Below, piece after piece: positions 1-5,549 of a stretch of DNA of 7,550 bases. The stretch spans positions 1,575-9,124 of the forward strand of contig PLYW01000134.1 in the NCBI GenBank assembly GCA_003151875.1, in the 5' to 3' direction. A program made the translations under genes and the position numbers. This DNA is from Acidobacteriaceae bacterium. Lineage in GTDB: Bacteria > Acidobacteriota > Terriglobia > Terriglobales > Acidobacteriaceae. The notes below the pieces were generated by a model that had not been told where the DNA came from, did no database searches, and saw only the letters and a list, made by a program, of their open reading frames with translations. How positions within the stretch are numbered: the stretch's first letter is position 1; every line of letters starts with the position of its first letter.

Positions 1-702
1 GATGCGTCCTTTGTCCAGAAGAATGGCGCGGTCGCAGTGCTCCGCGACTTGTGCCATGTTATGGGTCACCATCAGGATGGTTTTACCGGCGCGCCGAAAA
101 TTCCGGATGCGTTCGAAGCACTTGTCTTGAAATCCGGCATCCCCGACAGCCAGGATTTCGTCGATCACCAGGATCTGCGGATCCACCTCAGTGGCCACGG
201 CAAACGCCAGCCGCATGTACATTCCCGACGAGTACTGCTTCACCGGCGAGTCGATGAAGTCTCCGATGTCGGCAAAGTCGATAATACCCTGTTGGCGCGA
301 GAGTACCTCGCGTTTGGAGTAACCCATCAGCAGACCGTTGAGCAGAATATTCTCCCGGCCGGTCAGTTCATGGTGGAAGCCGGCGCCCAATTCAATCAGC
401 GGCGCCAACGAGCCTTGCACCTGCACCGTCCCGGCAGATGGCCGATAGACGCCGGAAACGATCTTCAAGACCGTGCTCTTGCCCGATCCGTTGCGTCCGA
501 TCAATCCCAGCATCTGGCCCTTCGGGACTTCAAAGGAGGCGTTTTTTACCGCCTCAAAGTCGTGAAAACTGGATTTGCGCAGGAAAAACTTGGAGAACAG
601 TTCGCGCACCGTATCGGGGCGCTCTTGGATCACCCGAAAGCGCTGCGTGACGTTCTGCAATCGAATTGCAACCGGGCTGGAAGACATTCCTGGCTCAGAC
701 AT
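1..702 (-). CDS. Polysaccharide ABC exporter, ATP-binding subunit (Wzt/TagH type), C-terminus outside window
   Basis: This is the nucleotide-binding subunit of an ABC-2 exporter that powers transfer of a lipid-linked polysaccharide (O-antigen, capsule or similar) across the inner membrane. 234 residues are visible and the frame is still open at the window edge. Walker A is GRNGSGKS at residues 69-76, the ABC signature YSSGM at 157-161, Walker B ILVIDE at 177-182 and the switch histidine H214 in MVTH. The stretch LIELGAGFHHELTGREN (102-118) is characteristic of the Wzt/TagH branch. The ATG at 702 overlaps the permease stop by 8 bp (ATGTCTGA), which suggests translational coupling; an in-frame ATG at 687 is a less likely start. 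Whether a Wzt-type C-terminal carbohydrate-binding domain follows cannot be seen, so the exported glycan is unknown. Confidence 0.95.
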   Translation of the reverse strand, partial: MSEPGMSSSPVAIRLQNVTQRFRVIQERPDTVRELFSKFFLRKSSFHDFEAVKNASFEVPKGQMLGLIGRNGSGKSTVLKIVSGVYRPSAGTVQVQGSLAPLIELGAGFHHELTGRENILLNGLLMGYSKREVLSRQQGIIDFADIGDFIDSPVKQYSSGMYMRLAFAVATEVDPQILVIDEILAVGDAGFQDKCFERIRNFRRAGKTILMVTHNMAQVAEHCDRAILLDKGRI

Positions 703-1471
703 AGAAAACGAAATTGTCCTGGTACTTACGGAAGATGGCAAACCCCAGGAACAAGCTTAAGAAAGCGCAAACAAAGGAGGCCACAATGGAAGGCGCCTTG
801 GGCAACATGCCGTAGTACACCGCGAGGCGAAATCCGTTAATGACATAGATCATTGGGTTCAGCTTGAAAATCCATTGATACCGCGCCGGTATCAGTTCAA
901 GGGGATAGATAATTGGAGTCAGGTAGAACCACGCCGTGAGCAGGATCTGCAGGATGTGCGCTACATCGCGGTAGTACACATTGGCCGCGGCGAAGAAGAA
1001 GGTCATCCCCAAGGTGAAGATGGCCAGGGCCAGCAGCGGGACCGGCAAGTACACCCAGGTCCAATAGAAGGGGTGCCGCAAAAGTAGGACCAGCAACGCC
1101 AGCGGAATCAGAGAAAGCAGCAGGTTGATGATGTTGGAGACCACCGCGGCCACGGGAAACACCATCTTGGGTACGGCGATCTTCTTGATCAAATCGCCGT
1201 TGGCTACGATGGCTTCCACGGCATAGGAGAGCGATTGGGAAAAGAACGTCCAGGGAAGCAGTACGCTGAGCAGAAAAATCGCGTAATGCGGTAGGGCCAA
1301 CCGCATGACCGTGGAAAACACCAGGGTCAGCACGACCATAAGCAGGGCAGGGTTCAGCAGCGCCCACATAAAGCCCAGAACGGACCGCTTATAGCGGATC
1401 TTGAGCTCCTTGAGGGCCAGCGCCCAAATCAACTCCCGATAGCGGTAGGTGTCGCGAACCAGTTCGATCAT
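695..1471 (-). CDS. ABC-2 type polysaccharide export permease (Wzm/TagG type)
   Basis: This is the membrane subunit of the same exporter, forming the inner-membrane channel for a polyprenyl-linked glycan. The 258-residue product has the usual family length and about six hydrophobic segments (near 33-55, 62-78, 107-131, 141-163, 172-190 and 228-247). Family landmarks are the amphipathic N-terminus YRELIWALALKELKIRYKRSVLG (residues 11-33), LIKKIAVPK (94-102), NVYYRDV (164-170) and LNPM (204-207). I chose the ATG at 1471 because it fits the family N-terminus. The open frame continues upstream to a TTG at 1516, adding 15 hydrophilic residues that do not look conserved. No clear Shine-Dalgarno sequence precedes either start. 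The ATPase gene follows with an 8-bp overlap. I saw no convincing promoter in the gap upstream. Confidence 0.94.
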   Translation of the reverse strand: MIELVRDTYRYRELIWALALKELKIRYKRSVLGFMWALLNPALLMVVLTLVFSTVMRLALPHYAIFLLSVLLPWTFFSQSLSYAVEAIVANGDLIKKIAVPKMVFPVAAVVSNIINLLLSLIPLALLVLLLRHPFYWTWVYLPVPLLALAIFTLGMTFFFAAANVYYRDVAHILQILLTAWFYLTPIIYPLELIPARYQWIFKLNPMIYVINGFRLAVYYGMLPKAPSIVASFVCAFLSLFLGFAIFRKYQDNFVFYV

Positions 1472-1541
1472 AGATAAACAGTCTTCGTCGGTCGTCCCGC
1501 TAACGGCAAGCGGCAATGGGGCGAAGCTCGATGTTAAATTA

Positions 1542-1574
1542 TTTTGCCGAGCGGTGCTTCCGATCTTGGCAAAA
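1542..1574 (-). terminator. Hairpin between the sigma operon and the exporter genes (possible terminator or mRNA 3' end)
   Basis: TTTTGCC (1542-1548) and GGCAAAA (1568-1574) form a perfect 7-bp outer stem. Inside it, GAGCGG (1549-1554) pairs with CCGATC (1560-1565) with one mismatch, a 2-nt bulge and a TGCTT loop. It lies 33 bp past the stop of the DUF3106 gene and about 70 bp before the permease start. On the minus strand it is followed by AAAATAATTT rather than a plain T-tract, so it is not a textbook intrinsic terminator. It may be a weak terminator or a 3'-end stabiliser. Confidence 0.35.
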
Positions 1575-1606
1575 CGGGTGGGAGATACCTTGTCTTCGTC
1601 TTTGGC

Positions 1607-2287
1607 TTAGTGCGACGGCTCCACATTCAGATCGGTCATGCCGCGCAGCAGGTCCCGTTCATCATCGGTGTAGTTGTTGCGGAACTCGTCCGAACTCAAC
1701 AACCGATTCCGCGCCTGGGGCGGCATACCGCGCAACCTTCGATAGGCTTGTGAGACCTTGCTCTTCTGGTCCTCAGGCAGATTGCGATACTGCTGGAACA
1801 GACTGCGCGCCGCCGTCTGCTGTTCCGGAGTCATGCGCTCGAAGGTCTCCATCCGATTGAGAATCCTGGTCTTCTGCTCCGGAGGCTGACTGTTGAAGTT
1901 CCGCAAACGATCGAGCAGATGGTTTTGTTTCTCGGGCGGAAGACTGCGGAAACTGGGATCTTGCTGCAGTTGCCTTTCCTGCTGCTGTGGCGGCAATGCC
2001 ATATATTTTCTCAGCCAATCGCCGCGATGCGGACCGGGACCGTTCAGATGAAGCTGATTGCCTCCGTTAGGGCCTGGCGGCGCAGACGACGGTGGACCGT
2101 TCATGGGCCGGGAGCCTGACGGCGCAGACGACGGTGGACCATTCATGGGCCGGGAACCTGGCGGCGCCTGCTGCGCCGATCCTGAGGGCGGAGCGTGATG
2201 CTGCCAGTGGGGAGAAAGCGCCAGCGCTGGAATTGCGCTGAACAGCAGCACCAGGCTTGCCAGGATGGATTTAGGGGCGCGCACCAC
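1607..2287 (-). CDS. Secreted helical-repeat protein of the DUF3106 type, third gene of the sigma operon
   Basis: The product is 226 residues long. Residues 1-24 form a signal peptide (positive n-region, hydrophobic core, ALA before the likely cut), so it is probably periplasmic. Residues 31-90 are rich in Pro, Gly, Ser and Asn and carry a tandem 14-residue repeat around SRPMNGPPSSAP. Residues 98-223 are Gln/Arg/Glu-rich and helical, built from units that restart every 18 residues (98, 116, 134, 152, 170, 188, 206), mostly with [LMQ]-[PT]-[PE]. This matches the DUF3106 family, whose molecular function is unknown to me. The start is a GTG at 2287 with GGAG at 2296-2299 (8-nt spacing), 2 bp after the anti-sigma stop, so the two are very likely co-translated. 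A role as periplasmic partner or sensor for the anti-sigma factor is inference from context. Confidence 0.85.
   Translation of the reverse strand: MVRAPKSILASLVLLFSAIPALALSPHWQHHAPPSGSAQQAPPGSRPMNGPPSSAPSGSRPMNGPPSSAPPGPNGGNQLHLNGPGPHRGDWLRKYMALPPQQQERQLQQDPSFRSLPPEKQNHLLDRLRNFNSQPPEQKTRILNRMETFERMTPEQQTAARSLFQQYRNLPEDQKSKVSQAYRRLRGMPPQARNRLLSSDEFRNNYTDDERDLLRGMTDLNVEPSH
2073..2156. repeat. Tandem 42-bp repeat, two copies, inside the DUF3106 gene
   Basis: Units at 2073-2114 and 2115-2156 differ at 3 of 42 positions, and a partial third copy starts at 2157 (CCTGGCGGCGCC). The unit length is a multiple of three, so each copy adds 14 residues to the Pro/Gly-rich linker without breaking the frame. 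The high identity suggests recent duplication. Confidence 0.9.
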
Positions 2288-2289
2288 TT

Positions 2290-2781
2290 CTAGTTCTCCG
2301 TTGAGGATTGCTGGTCATCAAGAGCGTCAAAATCTGAAAACAGATCGGCATTCTTGTCCAGGTACTGCAGGTCGCCGACCGCGGTTCCGGGGCTGTAGTT
2401 CACCCGTACCACACCGGGCTGGTCATTGGTCGCCAGGGTATTGCGGTTGCGATTTATCCGGCCCATCTCCAACAGTCCGGCACCAGCCGCCACCAAAACC
2501 ACAGCCGCCGCCGCGGCCACCGGCCGGCGCAACCATGCCAGCCAGCCGCTGGGTTGCATTGCCGTTGCCTCGCGCATCCGCGCCCGCAAGCGGGAACTGA
2601 AATACGGGGAAGGCTCCGGCGCCTGCCACTCGTCCAGGACCGACATGGTTTGCTGGAACGAAGCCAGTTCACGTGCGCAGGCCGCGCAACTCCGCAAATG
2701 TTCCTGCAACTGAGGCGAAGCCGTTTCCGGCCCGCTTAGCACCGCTTCCATAAAATCGCCGCGAAGCTTCTCGCACATCAT
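2290..2781 (-). CDS. Membrane-anchored anti-sigma factor with N-terminal zinc finger (zf-HC2 type)
   Basis: The 163-residue protein is predicted to bind and hold the sigma factor encoded just upstream. The N-terminus carries the anti-sigma zinc motif H28-x3-C32-x2-C35, and C3 sits where the fourth ligand of this family usually lies. Residues 87-105 (PVAAAAAVVLVAAGAGLLE) are a single membrane segment. By the positive-inside pattern (RR just before it) the zinc finger is cytoplasmic and residues 106-163, acidic and Asp-rich at the end, are periplasmic. The ATG at 2781 has AGGG at 2789-2792 (7-nt spacing); the adjacent ATG at 2778 is possible. It lies 20 bp after the sigma stop and 2 bp before the DUF3106 start. 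The signal and release mechanism (proteolysis or conformational change) cannot be told from the sequence. Confidence 0.92.
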   Translation of the reverse strand: MMCEKLRGDFMEAVLSGPETASPQLQEHLRSCAACARELASFQQTMSVLDEWQAPEPSPYFSSRLRARMREATAMQPSGWLAWLRRPVAAAAAVVLVAAGAGLLEMGRINRNRNTLATNDQPGVVRVNYSPGTAVGDLQYLDKNADLFSDFDALDDQQSSTEN

Positions 2782-2801
2782 AACCGCACCCTACTTCCTA
2801 C

Positions 2802-3620
2802 TTATAAAAACTGTTTCAATGTCTCCCGCAGCGTTTCGTACGCCCGGAACAGCAACGACTTGGTTGCCGACTCGCTTAACTTTAATACCGCCGCGATCTG
2901 CTTGTAATCCATGTTCTGGTACTTGTGCATGATCACGGCCATGCGTTGGCGCTCGGGCAACGCCTCGACCTGGCGGCGAATGGCGGCCAGCCTTTCCGTG
3001 CGCAGGATGATTTGCTCAGCATTCAAGCCGCTGTCGGCCAAGTCCACCGTCATGCCGGTATCGGCATCGGGTTCATCCAGATTCACCGTGTTCTCGGGGC
3101 GTTGGTGCTTGGTGTCACGCGCGTAATTCACCGCCAGGTTGGTCGCAATACGATAAAGCCAGGTGGTGAACTTGGCGCTCGCCGCATAGCCCTGCCGCGA
3201 GCGATAGACCCGCAAAAACACTTCTTGCGCCAACTCCTCGGCTACCGGCTGATTGTGGGTCATGCGGTACATGAAGCTGATCATCTGGCGGCGGTATTTC
3301 TCCACCAGGTAGTCGAAAGCAACATCGTCGCCCGCGGCCACGCGTAGCATGACCTCGGCGTCGCTCAGCATCTCCAGCACGACAGGTTCGATCAATTCGC
3401 CCCGTGATCCGGCGGGCAGCCCCGCCATCCCCTTAGCGGAGCCCCCGGCCAGCAAGAGCCGATCCAGTGCGATGCTGCTCACATCGGCTGTAACCCTTCT
3501 GCCTCCAGAAAGTTGCGTAGGAGCAGCACGGCTTTCCGCCGGTCCGCGAGGGGGCCGGACGGAACTGCGATCGGAGGAGTCTGCCAGCTCCGATTCGCGT
3601 TTGGGTTTGTCCATTGCCAT
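2802..3620 (-). CDS. ECF-family RNA polymerase sigma factor (sigma-70 family, RpoE-like) with long N-terminal extension
   Basis: This alternative sigma factor directs RNA polymerase to its own regulon. Region 2 spans about residues 88-170, including AFDYLVEKYRRQMISFMYRM and the region 2.3/2.4 stretch FTTWLYRIATNLAVNYARD. Region 4 spans about 205-266, with the helix-turn-helix MDYKQIAAVLKLSESATKSLLFRAYETLRE. There is no sigma region 1 or 3. At 272 residues it is longer than usual ECF factors because of roughly 84 extra residues rich in Ser, Arg, Pro and Ala. An in-frame ATG at 3371 (MLSDAEVMLRVAAGDD) would give a normal 189-residue protein, but GGAG touches that ATG directly, which is poor spacing. 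The ATG at 3620 has AGCAGG 7 nt upstream, within a hairpin. The gene leads the operon with its anti-sigma factor and the DUF3106 protein. Confidence 0.93.
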   Translation of the reverse strand: MAMDKPKRESELADSSDRSSVRPPRGPAESRAAPTQLSGGRRVTADVSSIALDRLLLAGGSAKGMAGLPAGSRGELIEPVVLEMLSDAEVMLRVAAGDDVAFDYLVEKYRRQMISFMYRMTHNQPVAEELAQEVFLRVYRSRQGYAASAKFTTWLYRIATNLAVNYARDTKHQRPENTVNLDEPDADTGMTVDLADSGLNAEQIILRTERLAAIRRQVEALPERQRMAVIMHKYQNMDYKQIAAVLKLSESATKSLLFRAYETLRETLKQFL

Positions 3621-3627
3621 GTGGCAG

Positions 3628-3646
3628 CCTGCTGCATCCCAGCAGG
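3628..3646 (-). promoter_or_regulatory. Inverted repeat in the sigma gene leader containing its presumed ribosome binding site
   Basis: CCTGCTG (3628-3634) and CAGCAGG (3640-3646) are perfect 7-bp arms around a 5-nt loop, 8-26 nt upstream of the sigma ATG at 3620. In the minus-strand mRNA the promoter-distal arm reads CAGCAGG and ends 7 nt before the ATG, so it holds the only Shine-Dalgarno-like sequence. The arms could form an RNA hairpin that limits translation, or be a DNA operator. The repeat is seen directly; its function is inferred. Confidence 0.45.
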
Positions 3647-3654
3647 GTTAACAG

Positions 3655-3662
3655 TATTATGC
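3655..3662. promoter_or_regulatory. Possible overlapping divergent -10 boxes between the sigma operon and the plus-strand genes
   Basis: TATTAT (3655-3660) on the plus strand and CATAAT (complement of 3657-3662) on the minus strand each match five of six bases of TATAAT. They sit in the 79-bp gap between the divergent starts at 3620 and 3700. I found no good -35 box for either at 16-18 bp, so these may be weak, activator-dependent or read by another sigma factor. The minus-strand transcript would include the hairpin at 3628-3646. Confidence 0.25.
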
Positions 3663-3699
3663 ATGAGTGGACGAATTCAGGCACCCCGGTAATCCTCTG

Positions 3700-4209
3700 A
3701 TGCAAAAGCGCATGTCGTCTATTGGCTGGCTTACACTGCTTCTCGGCGTTCTGCTGACTACAGGGCTGCAATGCGGTCTACTGGCACAGAATCAGCAGCC
3801 CCCGTCGCCCGGGCCCGCGCCACCGCCGGCCGAAGAGAAGCTGGATCTCAGCGACCAAGTCATACGGGACGTGTTCGCGCCCCTGCAACGTGGAATGGAG
3901 GGCCACAATTCCTATCAGGTACTGGCCCTCTTCGACCAGCAGCAGACGCCCGACTACGCCCAGGTCCGCGACCAGTTGCACGCTTTCTTCGCTCAGTACG
4001 ATGCCATCCGCTTCCGTTACCAACTGCTGCAGGTCACATCCGATCAGAACGGCGGCTCCGCGGTCGCCGAGATCGAGATGGAGGCCACGCCCGCCGACCC
4101 GTCGCAGATTACCTTGCGGCGCGAGACCCAAATGCGTTTTCGCTTGACCCTGGGGAGCAAGGGCTGGAGGCTGGTGGGATTTGCTCCCGCTAATTTCTTC
4201 GCCCAATGA
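3700..4209 (+). CDS. Secreted NTF2/SnoaL-like fold protein, function unknown
   Basis: The 169-residue product starts MQKRMSSIGWLTLLLGVLL, a clear signal peptide that probably ends near LLA-Q (residue 29/30), followed by a Pro-rich linker (33-43). Residues 50-166 look like an NTF2-like alpha+beta cone: helical DLSDQVIRDVFAPLQRGMEGHN, a DYAQVRDQLHAFFAQYDAIRF segment, then beta strands AVAEIEMEA and TQMRFRLTL with the closing GWRLVGFAPANFF, typical of DUF4440/SnoaL-type proteins. No catalytic residues can be assigned. I chose the ATG at 3700 because it places Lys-Arg directly before the hydrophobic core. A GTG at 3667 (11 residues longer) and an ATG at 3712 are in frame, and none has a good Shine-Dalgarno sequence. 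It is divergent from the sigma operon and may head a plus-strand transcription unit. Confidence 0.7.
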   Translation: MQKRMSSIGWLTLLLGVLLTTGLQCGLLAQNQQPPSPGPAPPPAEEKLDLSDQVIRDVFAPLQRGMEGHNSYQVLALFDQQQTPDYAQVRDQLHAFFAQYDAIRFRYQLLQVTSDQNGGSAVAEIEMEATPADPSQITLRRETQMRFRLTLGSKGWRLVGFAPANFFAQ

Positions 4210-4249
4210 CGCGGGAGCAATGCATTCCGCCGGACCGCAAACACCTGTT

Positions 4250-4690
4250 ATGAAACGCGACTATCCCGAACGGCCCATCATCGGAGTTGGCGCAGTGATC
4301 ATCCGTGGGGACCGCGTGCTGCTGGTGCGCCGCGCAACCGAGCCGCTCCAAGGAGAGTGGTCCGTTCCCGGTGGTGTGTTGGAACTCGGCGAGAAGCTTT
4401 GCGAAGGCATACGTCGCGAGGTATTGGAAGAGACCGGGCTCCAGGTCGAACCGGGCGAGGTCCTGGATGTCTTTGACAGCATCTTCCGGGATGGGCAGGG
4501 ACGTACCCAGTACCACTATGTCCTGATCGACTATCTTTGCCACTGCATCGCAGAAGACGCGAGAGCTGGAAGCGACGTCAGCGAGGTCAGATGGGTGCCG
4601 CAGGATGAGCTGGCGGCGATGGGGTTGCGAGATTCCATTGAGCAGGTGGTGCGCAAAGGATTCAGGAGAGTCGAACAAAATATCAGTTGA
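4250..4690 (+). CDS. NUDIX hydrolase (ADP-ribose pyrophosphatase/MutT-like)
   Basis: This cytoplasmic enzyme hydrolyses a nucleoside diphosphate linked to another moiety. The NUDIX box is perfect: G42-x5-E48-x7-R56-E57-V-x-E60-E61-x-G63-L64, the metal-binding loop-helix-loop. Before it come the strand IIGVGAVIIRGDRVLLVRR (10-28) and GEWSVPGG (35-42); after it come the YHYVLIDYLC strand and SEVRWVPQDELAAM (111-124), the usual C-terminal pattern of ADP-ribose pyrophosphatase-like members. The substrate cannot be read from the sequence. I chose the ATG at 4250 (146 residues) because MKRDYPERPIIGVGAVI resembles the usual N-terminus. An ATG at 4220, with GGGAG only 2 nt upstream, and a TTG at 4181 overlapping the preceding gene are alternatives. 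It is co-directional with its neighbours, 40 bp after one and 44 bp before the next. Confidence 0.93.
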   Translation: MKRDYPERPIIGVGAVIIRGDRVLLVRRATEPLQGEWSVPGGVLELGEKLCEGIRREVLEETGLQVEPGEVLDVFDSIFRDGQGRTQYHYVLIDYLCHCIAEDARAGSDVSEVRWVPQDELAAMGLRDSIEQVVRKGFRRVEQNIS

Positions 4691-4724
4691 CGCCATGCCA
4701 GTCGCGCAGGAACATGCTTCTAGC

Positions 4725-4730
4725 GGAGGA
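4725..4730 (+). promoter_or_regulatory. Ribosome binding site GGAGGA setting the start at 4735
   Basis: GGAGGA lies 4 nt before the ATG at 4735. It favours that start over the in-frame ATG at 4714 and the TTG at 4687, which would put a charged, non-signal N-terminus ahead of the hydrophobic segment. Confidence 0.8.
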
Positions 4731-4734
4731 GTTA

Positions 4735-5265
4735 ATGTCGCGGACCTTCGTTGTCTGTATCGTGATTTCGCTCCTGTTGTTCACGGTGGTTTCGGTTGAG
4801 GCGCAAGATACGACGGCGCCAGATACCACGAACCCATCGGAGCAAGTGCCGAAGGTAAAACGCCCGAAGCAAGTGCCCAACCTACCCAACAAACCACCCG
4901 AGATGGTTTGCTTCGGCGACGGGCCCAAGTTCAGCATACAGTTCGTGTCGTGGGGCGCCAGATATCTCGGCATCAATCAGCCGGACAAAGACTTCCGAGG
5001 CGGCCTTTTCTGGGTGCCGGACCAAAAGGTTTGGCTGTGGCAGCAGGAAAATAACCCTGCGTCGGTGGGCGGCGGAGGTGTGCTGTTAGCCAGGGTCCAG
5101 AACGCGTCATGCACCGATCCTGGGCGCAAGGGAACGTTCCCCTTCGCAGTGGTGGTCACTTTGCCGGGGGGCGACATGCTAAGCGGCTGCTGCCGCATAT
5201 TGAAGGCCGGGGAAGCGCCAGCCGCACCGAAGAGTGTGCCCTCCAACGCCACCCCGCCGCAGTGA
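4735..5265 (+). CDS. Secreted hypothetical protein with a COG3650-like C-terminal pattern
   Basis: The 176-residue product has a signal peptide (MSRTFVVCIVISLLLFTVVSVEA, likely cut after VEA at residue 23), a Thr/Pro/Lys-rich linker (24-55), and a compact domain from about residue 56 to 155. The domain has C59 in CFGDGPKFSIQF, and near its end C126 in NASCTDPGRKGTFPFAVVV, then a strand and turn leading to SGCCR (C152, C153). A starting Cys-Gly-containing strand, a middle Cys-x-Asp with an aromatic-rich strand, and a final GC-x-R recall the small exported proteins of COG3650. That similarity is by eye only, and the function is unknown. The four cysteines suggest disulphide bonds after export. 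Pro-rich residues 161-176 form a tail. It is the last gene before the terminator at 5304-5337. Confidence 0.82.
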   Translation: MSRTFVVCIVISLLLFTVVSVEAQDTTAPDTTNPSEQVPKVKRPKQVPNLPNKPPEMVCFGDGPKFSIQFVSWGARYLGINQPDKDFRGGLFWVPDQKVWLWQQENNPASVGGGGVLLARVQNASCTDPGRKGTFPFAVVVTLPGGDMLSGCCRILKAGEAPAAPKSVPSNATPPQ

Positions 5266-5303
5266 AGTGCCGCGGCTGCCTCGCATCTGGGCTTGCAAAT
5301 AGA

Positions 5304-5337
5304 AAAGACCCGCGGCGCGTGGCGTCAGCGGGTCTTT
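5304..5337. terminator. Strong bidirectional intrinsic terminator
   Basis: AAAGACCCGC (5304-5313) and GCGGGTCTTT (5328-5337) form a perfect 10-bp stem around a 14-nt loop. One flank is A-rich (AGAAAAGA) and the other ends in TTT, so the hairpin can act on both strands. It lies 38 bp after the plus-strand stop at 5265 and downstream of panD on the minus strand, between converging units. Confidence 0.9.
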
Positions 5338-5489
5338 CCGGTTAGCTGTTGGGATTGGCCTGAGGCTGTCCACTCTACGTGGCCCCAGCGGCAGACTTCA
5401 CAGCGATGCGAGTCTTGCGAGGATTTAGAGCGGAAGCCCTAAGCCTCAGCCACCTCACTTGGGATACTACTCGGACCATCAATCTTCAT
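5325..5489 (-). pseudogene. Possible broken small ORF (or 16-residue peptide) downstream of panD
   Basis: From an ATG at 5489 the minus strand reads MKIDGPSSIPSEVAEA and then meets a TAG at 5441-5439. The same frame stays open for 37 more codons (GFRSKSSQDSHRCEVCRWGH and on) to a TGA at 5327-5325. A strong AAAGGAGGGTG stands upstream, but GGAGG is 14 nt from the ATG, longer than usual. It lies 60 bp after panD on the same strand, before the shared terminator, as a second gene would. The C-x2-C motif and Trp content look protein-like. Against this, the end of the frame runs into the terminator stem and I recognise no family. It could be a decayed gene, a tiny peptide, or chance. Confidence 0.25.
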
Positions 5490-5549
5490 ATATTTGGATC
5501 ACCCTCCTTTCCAGTGTAGAAGCAAAATAACACTGATGGGAGGCGACCG

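Noticed and set aside
37..840. Long plus-strand open frame of 267 codons
   Set aside because: It is antisense to the exporter ATPase and permease genes, whose Walker, signature and membrane motifs are unmistakable. Its translation has no recognisable domain.
897..1367. Minus-strand open frame of 156 codons inside the permease gene
   Set aside because: It is an out-of-frame shadow of the permease; low-complexity and without motifs.
1472..1516. Upstream TTG start adding 15 residues to the permease
   Set aside because: The added residues are hydrophilic, lack a Shine-Dalgarno sequence and fall outside the usual family N-terminus.
3778..4206. Minus-strand open frame opposite the NTF2-like gene
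   Set aside because: It is antisense to a gene with a clear signal peptide and fold pattern, and has no start signal or motif.
4190..4696. Minus-strand open frame of 168 codons opposite the NUDIX gene
   Set aside because: The plus strand has a perfect NUDIX box; the antisense frame is a by-product of GC-rich codon use.
5361..5448. TGAGGCT (5361-5367) and AGCCTCA (5442-5448) as a long-range RNA stem or small RNA
   Set aside because: Seven bases 74 nt apart are easily found by chance, with no supporting inner stem, promoter or terminator of its own.
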